DNA of 64,000 nucleotides, taken from assembly GCF_029537395.1 (NCBI RefSeq), contig NZ_CP120677.1:620001-684000 (forward strand), written 5' to 3'. Of the stretch, positions 1-7,398 are shown piece by piece. The position numbers were made by a program, and so were the translations under genes. The notes beneath the pieces are model-generated. The model saw only the letters and a list, made by a program, of their open reading frames with translations. It searched no databases and was not told the DNA's origin. This stretch comes from Tissierella sp. Yu-01 (lineage in GTDB: Bacteria; Bacillota; Clostridia; Tissierellales; Tissierellaceae). How positions within the stretch are numbered: position 1 is the first letter of the stretch; every line of letters begins with the position of its first letter.

Positions 1-1
1 T

Positions 2-814
2 TATTCACTTGATTTATATGGTGAAACAATTGTTAATAAGATAATTGATAAGAACTTTTTTGAAAACCTTTCTGGGGGAAGTATAAGACTTAATGCTAAA
101 AATAGACATGTTACTTTTTTTGATATTGATAATTTTAACCATGAAGTACAGGATGAATTAGATTTCTATCAAATTACAGTAGGAATCGGTGGAAAACTAT
201 TTGAAGACTTTGATTTTACATATTATTATCCAGATAATTATATTCCAGATGAACCTGAAACATCAGAGGATCCAGAGACACCAAAAAGTTCTATAGATCC
301 AAAGAATTCAAAAACACCTAATGAATATAATCCAAATGACAAACCAAAAGAATATAACAAAAGAAAAATTACTAAAAAGCTTATTATAACAATATCAATT
401 ATTACCTTACTTATAGTTATTGGATTTAAGGTGCCATTTATTCCATTTACACCTCTGTTTTATTATACTAGAAAAGTTGCTATTTATAGTAACTTAAAAC
501 AAGAAGATGGAACAATCAAAAGAAAAAAAGTATTTTCAGAGGGGTATGAGATAAGCGGAACACAGTTAATTGTAGATATAACAGACACAATGAGTATCTA
601 TAAAGAATATAATTATTTAGAAATAGAAATTCCAAAAGATATAGCTCATTCTGTTATTACTAAAGTTATAGAAAATAAAAAAGTAAAGGAAATTACACCG
701 AGGACTTTAATAATCAAACATAAAAATCATAAAGAACCAATTCAAATAGTTCCTATAGCAGAAAACTTCTATGATGAAAAGAAAAATACATATGTAATAA
801 AATTAAATGTTTAA
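2..814 (+). CDS. Membrane-anchored protein of unknown function (5' end outside window)
   Basis: The reading frame is open from the first bases of the window to the stop at 814, about 270 residues, so the gene begins upstream; an internal GTG at 431 is not the real start. The visible part has an upstream domain, a proline/glutamate/aspartate-rich linker (roughly 240-355), then one strongly hydrophobic segment (about 380-450) and a C-terminal lysine-rich domain of about 110 residues. This looks like a single-pass membrane protein. I do not recognise the family. As the first gene seen of the mobile element, a role in the transfer apparatus or cell surface is possible but unsupported. Confidence 0.7.
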   Translation, partial: YSLDLYGETIVNKIIDKNFFENLSGGSIRLNAKNRHVTFFDIDNFNHEVQDELDFYQITVGIGGKLFEDFDFTYYYPDNYIPDEPETSEDPETPKSSIDPKNSKTPNEYNPNDKPKEYNKRKITKKLIITISIITLLIVIGFKVPFIPFTPLFYYTRKVAIYSNLKQEDGTIKRKKVFSEGYEISGTQLIVDITDTMSIYKEYNYLEIEIPKDIAHSVITKVIENKKVKEITPRTLIIKHKNHKEPIQIVPIAENFYDEKKNTYVIKLNV

Positions 815-1008
815 AAGAAATAAAATACTCTTTGAATACTATAAATAATTTGTTTTTTAATTTTCTATAATGTAAGGAAAGAAACATTTTAGAAATAACT
901 AGTAAGATTAATTATATTTTAAAATAATATTGTTATATTTTAAAATATTAATTATATAATATAGAGAGTTTAAAATAATATAGAATTAGGAATTTTAAAA
1001 GGTCGAAT

Positions 1009-1250
1009 ACAGAAAAGTTGATAAAAGAACTCACAAGGTTAGAAGTTTCGCCCTTTGATTAAAAGGGCTAGAGTTTGTTAGGTCTGACGAAAACCTAACC
1101 CAAAAAATTATTCTTAAAAAGAAAGGTAAAAATAGTATGTGCTAGAAAGCAGATGTAGAAGTAGTTCTATACCTTTCTAGATACTATAATCCAAAAAAAT
1201 TAATAGATGAGTAATTTTTTAACCTCCGACAATTCGGGGGTGTTTTTTTA
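1009..1250 (+). ncRNA. Candidate structured regulatory RNA ending in a terminator
   Basis: This 509-base gap between two genes holds ordered inverted repeats rather than coding sequence: GCCCTTT/AAAGGGC (1050-1056 with 1062-1068), GTTAGGT/ACCTAAC (1077-1083 with 1093-1099), and a long stem pairing ATAGTAT plus CTAGAAAG (1132-1149) with CTTTCTAG plus ATACTAT (1173-1187). The strand 1170-1178 can alternatively pair with AGAAAGGTA at 1120-1128, so two helices exclude each other. A terminator follows at 1222-1249. It may be a leader or attenuator for the gene at 1324 or a free small RNA. I do not recognise the class. Confidence 0.5.
1222..1249 (+). terminator. Rho-independent terminator or attenuator
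   Basis: Stem ACCTCCG (1222-1228) pairs with CGGGGGT (1235-1241) around a six-base loop, followed by a run of seven T. It ends the structured RNA and sits 75 bases before the next start codon. Confidence 0.8.
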
Positions 1251-1323
1251 TAAAAATATAACTAATGTGTATAATATATAAAGTTATAAAAACAACACTA
1301 TAAATTAAAAAGGAGGATTACAA

Positions 1324-2280
1324 ATGAAAATGTATAAAGTAGAAAATACAAATAATTATATTTCTTTTAACAAAAATGATTTAAGAAGAGTCTATTTATT
1401 ACAAGAGATAGAAAGTGATATTTATATAGAACTAGACAAAACTGGAAAGCCGAGAAAGTATAAAAACTTTAATCTTGAAGAGGTAGAGATAAAAGAAGAA
1501 GATTTATTTTCTTATCTTTACTTAAAACATCAGGATTTAGAAGAGGAGATTTTTTACAATAATAATAATGAAGAGTATTTACATAGCATTAGGATTGAAA
1601 GAAAGCCTTATTCAGTTATTAGAAGAGCTAAGGACATTGACACGCTTCTAGAGGATGAGTATTTAAAAGAAAAAATAGAAGACAAGATTAAAGAAAATTG
1701 GAATTTCATCATAGAAGAATTAGATAATAAAACTATTATGAAATACTTTAATAGTGATAAATTTCAAAAAGAAGCTTCAAATTCAATTTCAGTTGATAAA
1801 TTTGTTAAGTATGATCCTTTATTTAATGTAAATAAGTTAAATACAATAATTAAAGACTTTGACTTTAGTAAAGAAGAGGATAAATCAAAAGCTATAGAAG
1901 CATTAGATGGAGAGATTAAAGAAAACCTTAATAATTTTAAAGTTGATATTGATATCAAAGGAATTATCAAATCAAATCCAGATTTTTTTAATCTGGATAA
2001 ACTTATCAAAGGCGAAGAGCAAGTAATTTTAAAAGTCTTTAAGGAGGTAGAACTTCAAAAACAAGGACATACTATTAGTCTTCAAGCCATAAAGGAACAA
2101 GATATCACAAAAGAAGTAATTGAAGAATTAACTAAAGCTATAATAGTTGATGATCCAGTTTCAGAGAACAAACAACTTACAGAGGAAGAAATTAGAAAGA
2201 GAAATCGAGAGAAAGATATTGATATAGAAAAAGAAGAATTTGTCGAAAAGAATAATTTTAGCGAGATTTTAGAACTCTAG
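1324..2280 (+). CDS. Hypothetical charged protein, 318 aa
   Basis: ATG follows a strong AAGGAGG site. The protein is very rich in Glu, Lys, Asp and Ile, has no signal peptide or membrane segment, and its C-terminal third (after about residue 255) reads as charged helix. I do not recognise a family or catalytic motif. It stands behind the structured RNA and terminator at 1009-1250, which may control it, and ahead of a secreted protein gene from which it is separated by 68 bases. Codon use is as AT-rich as the rest of the element. Confidence 0.7.
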   Translation: MKMYKVENTNNYISFNKNDLRRVYLLQEIESDIYIELDKTGKPRKYKNFNLEEVEIKEEDLFSYLYLKHQDLEEEIFYNNNNEEYLHSIRIERKPYSVIRRAKDIDTLLEDEYLKEKIEDKIKENWNFIIEELDNKTIMKYFNSDKFQKEASNSISVDKFVKYDPLFNVNKLNTIIKDFDFSKEEDKSKAIEALDGEIKENLNNFKVDIDIKGIIKSNPDFFNLDKLIKGEEQVILKVFKEVELQKQGHTISLQAIKEQDITKEVIEELTKAIIVDDPVSENKQLTEEEIRKRNREKDIDIEKEEFVEKNNFSEILEL

Positions 2281-2348
2281 ACTTGGAATAATGTGTTAGA
2301 GGTGGTATAATGTACATAATATAGTACATATTACATAGGAGGAAGGAA

Positions 2349-3194
2349 ATGAAAAAAACATCTAAAATATTAGCATTATTTCTTATGTTAATTTTATTAT
2401 TTTCTACGGTTGTAAGTGCAGAAGCAACTAATGTAAAAATTTTTGTAAATGGAACAGAACTTATTATTCCTAGAGAATATGGTTATCCATTCATTGATAA
2501 TCAATCAAGGACAATGGTTCCTTTAAGAATTATTAGTGAGAAATTAGGACACAAAGTTAAATGGGATGCTTCAACACAAACAGCTACTATTGATGTTGAA
2601 CGAAGTGAAACAACACGAAGTGATGGTGAAATATCAGTAACTATTGGTGAAAAAAAAGTTAAAACAGCCAAAGGTGAAATCACTATGGATACAGTAGCGA
2701 TTCTTAAAGATAGCAGAACACATGTACCTTTAAGATTTGTAGTTGAAGCATTAGGTTATGAAGTAACTTATGATGGTCCTAAGAATGTTAATGGTTATCA
2801 ACATATGGTTAATATTAAAGGTGGAAATGTAGAATTACCAAAACCTACAGAACCAACACAACCTACTAAACCATCAGTTGGACATGATTTAGAAAATACA
2901 CCTATTAATAGTAAAAATGTTAAAGTTGATTTTGAACCAATAGGAAATCAGTGGAATTTAGATTTTTATATGACATACAAACCGTGGGCTGATGATCTTC
3001 AAAAACAATATGATGATGCTGAAAGATTGTTAAAGGCAAGATTTGGAAATAATTCTACTGTTAATGAAGTGATCGCTTATATGAGGTCTAATACTAATTT
3101 AAAAGAAGAAGTGTGGGAAATCAATGGTCAAACAGTTAGGGTACAATCTAATCCACATACTGTTGGTAGTGTAGGAGTATGGAGAACAAACTAA
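2349..3194 (+). CDS. Secreted protein with copper-amine-oxidase-like N-terminal (stalk) domain
   Basis: A signal peptide (about residues 1-25, ending near VVSAEA) precedes two repeats typical of the copper amine oxidase N-terminal domain family: VFVNG-like strand, then (R)TMVPLRIISEKLG with VKWD, and again HVPLRFVVEALGYEV near residue 120. This domain is a wall-associated stalk module in Clostridia and does not imply amine oxidase activity. A Pro/Thr-rich linker (about 165-180) leads to a roughly 100-residue C-terminal domain I do not recognise. A terminator follows directly. Within a mobile element it could act at the cell surface, for example in contact or exclusion, but that is a guess. 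Confidence 0.85.
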   Translation: MKKTSKILALFLMLILLFSTVVSAEATNVKIFVNGTELIIPREYGYPFIDNQSRTMVPLRIISEKLGHKVKWDASTQTATIDVERSETTRSDGEISVTIGEKKVKTAKGEITMDTVAILKDSRTHVPLRFVVEALGYEVTYDGPKNVNGYQHMVNIKGGNVELPKPTEPTQPTKPSVGHDLENTPINSKNVKVDFEPIGNQWNLDFYMTYKPWADDLQKQYDDAERLLKARFGNNSTVNEVIAYMRSNTNLKEEVWEINGQTVRVQSNPHTVGSVGVWRTN

Positions 3195-3202
3195 AGTACT
3201 AA

Positions 3203-3232
3203 AACAAGTCTTTTTACAAGACTTGTTTTTTT
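3203..3232 (+). terminator. Rho-independent terminator
   Basis: AACAAGTCTT (3203-3212) pairs with AAGACTTGTT (3218-3227), followed by T residues. It ends the stalk-protein gene. Confidence 0.85.
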
Positions 3233-3463
3233 ATACGTGAATATTTCTTTTCACAGTTACTATGTTATAGGTTTTTTAAGATTATAAAACTTGGTTAGAA
3301 AAGGCAGAAGAAGACATGATTAAGTCCTAAATAATTTTGTTTTTTTTTATATTTTTTGGTCAAACACTTTTTTCTTGTTATTATTAGAAATATATACTAT
3401 ATTGTTAATAACAAAAAAAGAAACAACCATCCAATGATACTGGACAGTTGTTTTTTGGCAAAA

Positions 3464-3565
3464 TCAAAATTTCAGTATTTTGCCTTTAGTTGCTATAAAT
3501 GGCATTATAAATAAAATTATACTTGCCAGCAACCAGAATGTAAGTCCCAAAAACTTAAGGAACAT
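3464..3565 (-). CDS. Putative type I toxin, 33-aa hydrophobic peptide
   Basis: ATG at 3565 lies eight bases after a strong AAAGGAGG (3574-3581). The 33-residue peptide has a short N-terminus, a single hydrophobic helix (about residues 8-25 with a Trp) and a Lys-rich tail, the usual form of membrane-acting type I toxins. A hairpin terminator follows the stop on the same strand (3421-3459). The mRNA would start near 3687 and carry a structured leader of about 110 bases. Duplication at 4212-4379 supports a real gene. No specific toxin family is assigned. Confidence 0.75.
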   Translation of the reverse strand: MFLKFLGLTFWLLASIILFIMPFIATKGKILKF

Positions 3566-3693
3566 ACGAAAAACCTCCTTTCTGTCCAAAACATCTGGAC
3601 AATTTAAAATTACAAAGAATCATTCTAGTGTGTAAGGTTGCTGAAATTAATTCTTACACTTCAAATTCATCTAACGGAGATCTTTGTAATATT

Positions 3694-3722
3694 ATTGTAC
3701 ATTAAAAGGAAGTTATTGGCAA
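3694..3722 (-). promoter_or_regulatory. Sigma-A promoter of toxin 1
   Basis: Read on the minus strand: TTGCCA (3722-3717), 17-base spacer, TACAAT (3699-3694). The same boxes and spacing recur in copy 2 at 4508-4536. Downstream in the leader, ATTACAAAGA (3690-3681 on the minus strand) can pair with TCTTTGTAAT (3618-3609), closing a large leader structure, and GTCCAGATGTTTTGGAC forms a hairpin just before the ribosome site. Confidence 0.7.
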
Positions 3723-3732
3723 CAACAAAAGG

Positions 3733-3757
3733 CAAGTCTATATGGACTTGTTTTTTT
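3733..3757 (+). terminator. Rho-independent terminator of the antisense RNA
   Basis: CAAGTC (3733-3738) pairs with GACTTG (3745-3750), followed by seven T. No + strand gene precedes it for 500 bases, which implies a small + strand RNA. Confidence 0.7.
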
Positions 3758-3853
3758 GTTATAGAATCATAAGACCAATAAGTTAGAAGTTTTGTTAATA
3801 ATTTACCTAAGAAATTTTATAATAATAAAAAATGAATTATGGAGGTGAATATT

Positions 3854-4165
3854 TTGCTATATAATATGATGCAGTTTTTACTAAATAATCTTTCTTTAAT
3901 GCAATTTATAATAATGTTTTCATTTTTTGTAATAGCAACAAGTAAATCAATAAGATTTAAGCAGATTGCTTTAGGGGTAATATCAGTGAACTGTGTATGG
4001 ATGTTTCTAACATCTGCTTTTAGCCTTTATTTCTTTGATCCAAATTCTTTTCATGTTCAAGCAAATTTACTCGATGGTTTTCTAAGTACTATTAGTATAA
4101 TATTATTCTTTATTGGTTTTAAGGTGGTTTGGGCAAAAGGAAAGAGAGGAGAAGAACTATTCTAA
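3854..4165 (+). CDS. Small membrane protein of unknown function
   Basis: GGAGGTG at 3841-3847 points to the TTG at 3854, giving 103 residues; an in-frame ATG at 3839 overlaps the ribosome site and is unlikely. Three hydrophobic segments are visible (about residues 12-28, 38-60 and 72-93), followed by a short basic tail. It lies between the two toxin-cassette copies. I do not recognise the family. Confidence 0.6.
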   Translation: MLYNMMQFLLNNLSLMQFIIMFSFFVIATSKSIRFKQIALGVISVNCVWMFLTSAFSLYFFDPNSFHVQANLLDGFLSTISIILFFIGFKVVWAKGKRGEELF

Positions 4166-4211
4166 TATAACGCTTAAAACATTTTTTAGTTGTATTTGTT
4201 TTTAAGATATA

Positions 4212-4379
4212 CTATATTGTTAATAACAAAAAAGAAAATAGACCAAAGATATGCCCTTGATCTATTTGGTTAAATCCTAAAATTTTCAGTATTTTGCCTT
4301 TAGTTGCTATGAATGGTAGTATAAATAAAATTATACTTGCCAGCAACCAGAATGTAAGTCCCAAAAACAGCATTAGCAT
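4212..4379 (-). CDS. Second putative type I toxin, 3' frame extended
   Basis: The ATG at 4379 sits eight bases after AAAGGAGG (4388-4395). The first 30 residues match toxin 1 closely. An extra A in the run before the original stop shifts the frame, so translation continues through the terminator stem (AAATAGATCAA with TTTGGTCTATTT) and its T-run to a stop at 4212. If transcription ends at that terminator the message would have no stop codon. This copy may be inactive or be translated as a non-stop product. Confidence 0.6.
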   Translation of the reverse strand: MLMLFLGLTFWLLASIILFILPFIATKGKILKILGFNQIDQGHIFGLFSFLLLTI

Positions 4380-4573
4380 TTCAAAAACCTCCTTTCTGTC
4401 CAAAACATCTGGACAATTAAAAATTACAAAGAATCATTCTAATATGTAAAACTATTTGTGGTAGTTATTACACTTCAAATTCATCTAACGGAGATCTTTG
4501 TAAGAATATTGTACAACAAAAGGAAGTTATTGGCAACAACAAAAAGCAAGTCTCTAGGACTTGCTTTTTTGTT
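4338..4573 (+). ncRNA. Candidate antisense RNA (antitoxin) opposite toxin 2
   Basis: The same arrangement as copy 1: TTGCTA (4304-4309), 16-base spacer, TAAAAT (4326-4331), and a + strand terminator with stem AGCAAGTC/GACTTGCT at 4545-4567. The transcript is inferred. Confidence 0.42.
4545..4573 (+). terminator. Rho-independent terminator of antisense RNA 2
   Basis: AGCAAGTC pairs with GACTTGCT around a five-base loop, followed by TTTTT. Confidence 0.7.
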
Positions 4574-4666
4574 AAAACAATTTAAAGTTAATAGAACTTA
4601 TAAATTAATGTAATTAACATAAAATTAGAGTATTATATATTTGTAAAAAAGAAAGGAGGATAATTA

Positions 4667-6046
4667 ATGACAAAATATAGAGTTTTAATAATAAGTTTAA
4701 TATTCTTAATGTTCTTTTCAACTATTACTGTATATTCTAAACAACCTGTATCAGTAGAGACAGCTGTTGAAGAATATAACAAAATGATTGTTGAGCTTGG
4801 AGGAAAACCTAATTTTATTGATATAAGCAAAGTTAATAGAAAAGTATTTGAAGAATATGGAGCATTAGTCTATGGAAGCGAACATGGGGAAAAAGAAAAT
4901 GGAGAAAGTAGATTTTTAGGATATGTTCCTAATAGTTCAGATAACGCAAGTTTTAACAATCCAAAGTTTAGAAAAGATGCTTGGGCTGGTGGAGTATATG
5001 AAACAAGAAATTGGTTTGAAAATCCTTGGAAACATGATATCCTTAAAAATAAATATAAAGGTACTTTTGTATTAGAAGAGCGTCCTTGGCAATGGAATGC
5101 AGAAGCATATAACGATAACATGCAGTATGGATTAGACAGAGATGAACCAACACGTACTAATGGAACATTAGCAGATAGCTGGCATCTATACATGGAAGTT
5201 TTGCAACCGCCTTCATATTATGCTGATGGAATGGCAAGAATATTTCATCAAGAAAAATCAGGAGCTATATGGTATGCTTCATTTGTACTCCCAGCAGACC
5301 GTCATTTACCAGGAAAAAATAACATAAGAATTGGTAGTGCAGGAAAATCATTAGGTGATAACTTTGAAGCAAAATTGATCGATGTAGAAACAAATAAAGC
5401 ATTAGATCCAGAAACAGATCAGTTAGTAATAGGTAAAAAGTATAAATTCCAATATTTTGCTGGGTTTGAAACATCAGAAGAAGGAAAATTAATGACAAAT
5501 AATAAACCTATATTAACAAATATGTATGTTTTGTATAATGGAAATGAAAATACAGGAGCATCTGATTTGTTAATACAAGATGTAAAAGATGTAGATAATA
5601 AACCATATTTAGAAAAAGCAAATATAAATAATGATAAATTAAATGAAAGTAAATGGGAAGCAAGTAAGATAGATGCTAGTAAAATAGCAAAATATGAACA
5701 AGAGTTTGAAATAGCTGAACTTTCAAGAGCAGGAAAAAAAGTAGAAAAAGTAAAAGTATGTGGGTATTTACCATATCAACATAATTTCTATAAAGACTAT
5801 ATGGGTGATACACAAAAAGCCGATAATAGTGTGTTTACAGATGATAATGTTTGTATAGAATTTGAAATAGATAATAGATTAGCAAATACTATTGTAGCAC
5901 ATTCACCTAACAATGCTATTGTTGACGCTGGTAGTAGACAATATGATAGACTTGAAATAAGAAAATACTCTGAAACAGGTCAATTAAAGATCAATGAAAT
6001 ATGTCCGTTAAGGGCTTTTTTTATTTTAAAGAATAAAGTTAAATAA
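4667..6046 (+). CDS. Secreted protein of unknown function, 459 aa
   Basis: ATG follows AAAGGAGGATAATTA. An N-terminal signal peptide (about residues 1-24, cleavage near VYSKQ) directs export. The body is rich in Trp, Tyr and Asn in the first half (WAGGVYETRNWFENPW, WQWNAEAYN), where a carbohydrate- or protein-binding surface is conceivable, followed by strand-like regions and a Cys pair in the last third. I do not recognise catalytic residues. Two structured toxin cassettes precede it. It may be a surface protein of the mobile element. Confidence 0.75.
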   Translation: MTKYRVLIISLIFLMFFSTITVYSKQPVSVETAVEEYNKMIVELGGKPNFIDISKVNRKVFEEYGALVYGSEHGEKENGESRFLGYVPNSSDNASFNNPKFRKDAWAGGVYETRNWFENPWKHDILKNKYKGTFVLEERPWQWNAEAYNDNMQYGLDRDEPTRTNGTLADSWHLYMEVLQPPSYYADGMARIFHQEKSGAIWYASFVLPADRHLPGKNNIRIGSAGKSLGDNFEAKLIDVETNKALDPETDQLVIGKKYKFQYFAGFETSEEGKLMTNNKPILTNMYVLYNGNENTGASDLLIQDVKDVDNKPYLEKANINNDKLNESKWEASKIDASKIAKYEQEFEIAELSRAGKKVEKVKVCGYLPYQHNFYKDYMGDTQKADNSVFTDDNVCIEFEIDNRLANTIVAHSPNNAIVDAGSRQYDRLEIRKYSETGQLKINEICPLRAFFILKNKVK

Positions 6047-6142
6047 AAGATTTATTATGTTCGATAGAACAGTTTTTAATTATAATTACCAAGCCTTTGA
6101 ATAAGATTATAGTACAAAAAATAAAAAGGGGGTAATTAAATA

Positions 6143-6373
6143 ATGAAAACTAATGGAATAATTTATTATTTAAACAATAAAGAGGATTATATTGTAAGAG
6201 TAAATAAAAACACAAGAGAATTATTAACATATGTTTATCCAGTTACGGAAGATCAAAGAGGTGAAATTATAGAAAGAGGGTTTATATTAGTAGAGGGACA
6301 ATATTATTTAATTTCGGAAAACGGAGTTAAGAATTATTGTTATCTTGAAAATGAAGAATTGATTCCTTTTTGA
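6143..6373 (+). CDS. Hypothetical small protein, 76 aa
   Basis: ATG follows AAAGGGGGTAATTAAATA. The protein is soluble-looking, with alternating beta-like segments rich in Tyr and Glu; no motif is recognised. A terminator at 6398-6425 ends the unit. Confidence 0.6.
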   Translation: MKTNGIIYYLNNKEDYIVRVNKNTRELLTYVYPVTEDQRGEIIERGFILVEGQYYLISENGVKNYCYLENEELIPF

Positions 6374-6397
6374 TTTCCATTTAAATATGCCTTTTTC

Positions 6398-6425
6398 AAA
6401 TACACTTTTCTAAGTGTATTTTTTT
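6398..6425 (+). terminator. Rho-independent terminator
   Basis: AAATACACTT (6398-6407) pairs with AAGTGTATTT (6412-6421), followed by T residues. Confidence 0.8.
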
Positions 6426-6959
6426 GCTCTTTATCTAATGTATATATATTATATATAACTTGTATATATAAAACTTGGAAGATTATCTCCTATCCTAATT
6501 ATTAATATTTTGGATATATATACTTCCTATATATATTGTATATAGAAAGATGTTTGAAAAGGTTTTGACGAATTTTTAGTAAGTATTAATAGATTTTGAA
6601 AATGATTTTGAGAGATTTTGAAAAAGAATATTGAAAAATGTTCGGAAAATAACATTATAGATAATTCATTATCTATAGTGCTTGCTCTTTTAAACAAAAC
6701 TTATTGAAATTAATCCTTTATATTTCTCCCTTTCTTCCTACGATCTTTCTTCATTTACCTTATATAGTCCTTTTTTTATACTATATTTTTTAGATAATTT
6801 TCATGTTTTAACCCTTGTTTATACCACTTAAAAAAATAAGTTTTAAAAATGGTAGTTGTTTTACCATCTAAAAGAGTTAAAAAATAATGCTACAAGCAAG
6901 TTGTAGCAATTGATAGAGGTAGGAGAAAGAGGGAGATAAAAAACAGGTTTTGGTACTAT
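6426..6959. other. AT-rich non-coding stretch with phased repeats and palindromes
   Basis: No gene is seen. It contains a TATATA-rich part (6440-6545), three GATTTTGA copies at 6592, 6604 and 6614 (spaced 12 and 10 bases) with a related GGTTTTGA at 6561, a palindrome TATAGATAA/TTATCTATA (6656-6677), a hairpin ATGGTA/TACCAT (about 6848-6866) and GCTACAA/TTGTAGC (6888-6906). Such features suit an origin or regulatory region of a mobile element, but no function is shown. Confidence 0.45.
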
Positions 6960-7231
6960 GTCCATTCTACTCCTTTTTTCTACCGTTCAACTTCACCCCT
7001 TAACGGGGTTCGTTTCACTTGAAAAAAGGGCAGGCCAACTTCCCTTATTTTTTTCACTACGTTCAAAAAACTTCGGTCGTTGCCACCGCACGCAAAACCC
7101 TAAAGGGCTTCGTTCCCCCAAAAGGCACGGGGGAACTACGGGGCTTATTTTTTCTTCCTTCGGTCGAAAAAATTTCTAAAAATAGTCTAAGGACTATTTT
7201 TAGAAACAGCCCTTTTGCTTGTAGAATGGAC
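6960..7231. repeat. Inverted-repeat-bounded, hairpin-rich GC-richer block
   Basis: GTCCATTCTAC (6960-6970) and GTAGAATGGAC (7221-7231) are perfect inverted repeats about 250 bases apart. Between them lie several hairpins: ACCCCTTAACGGGGT, GTTCCCCC with GGGGGAAC, and a 13-base perfect stem TCTAAAAATAGTC with GACTATTTTTAGA. GC content is far above the flanks. Open frames crossing this block have repetitive, low-quality composition and no good ribosome site, so I do not call them genes. It may be a transfer origin, a single-strand origin or a structured RNA. Confidence 0.55.
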
Positions 7232-7398
7232 TAGGTTCGTTTATCCCGTCTTTTTAGAACCTCCAAAAATACTTCAAAAATTTTTCAAAAGTTAAAGTCA
7301 AACCAAAACTAACTCAAACTATATTTCCGATTTAATGGAAATGTGAATATTATTCAATGTTATCTTTTCCTTATCAAATGATAAGGAGAGATAGTAAT

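Larger units (their letters stand above)
3524..3757 (+). ncRNA. Candidate antisense RNA (antitoxin) opposite toxin 1
   Basis: A + strand promoter-like pair, TTGCTA (3490-3495) and TAAAAT (3512-3517) with 16-base spacing, lies inside the toxin gene, and a + strand terminator lies at 3733-3757. A transcript between them would cover the toxin start codon, ribosome site and entire leader. Both signals are conserved in copy 2. The start is inferred; no RNA data are available. Confidence 0.45.
3393..3760. repeat. Copy 1 of a duplicated type I toxin-antitoxin-like cassette
   Basis: About 365 bases are closely repeated at 4207-4576. Both copies begin at ACTATATTGTTAATAACA and end at a + strand terminator with the stem CAAGTC/GACTTG. 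Shared parts include the small hydrophobic ORF on the minus strand, its ribosome site, the hairpin before it, the conserved leader near 3657-3690 and the promoter at 3694-3722. The two copies are separated by a membrane protein gene. Confidence 0.85.
4207..4576. repeat. Copy 2 of the duplicated type I toxin-antitoxin-like cassette
   Basis: Near-identical to 3393-3760 in the ribosome site, pre-RBS hairpin, conserved leader (33 bases around 4471-4503) and promoter, with divergence concentrated in the 3' hairpin and the leader's middle part. A one-base difference changes the end of the small ORF. Confidence 0.85.

Noticed and set aside
431-814. A separate 127-aa gene starting at GTG 431
   Set aside because: The same frame is open from position 2 of the window without a stop, so the GTG is internal to a longer, truncated gene.
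1009-1250. Cobalamin, SAM or c-di-GMP riboswitch
   Set aside because: None of the conserved core words of these classes is present in the right order.
6958-7234. Two overlapping open frames (73 and 71 aa) in the hairpin-rich block
   Set aside because: They run through inverted repeats, have no credible ribosome site and their composition is that of structured non-coding DNA, unlike neighbouring proteins.
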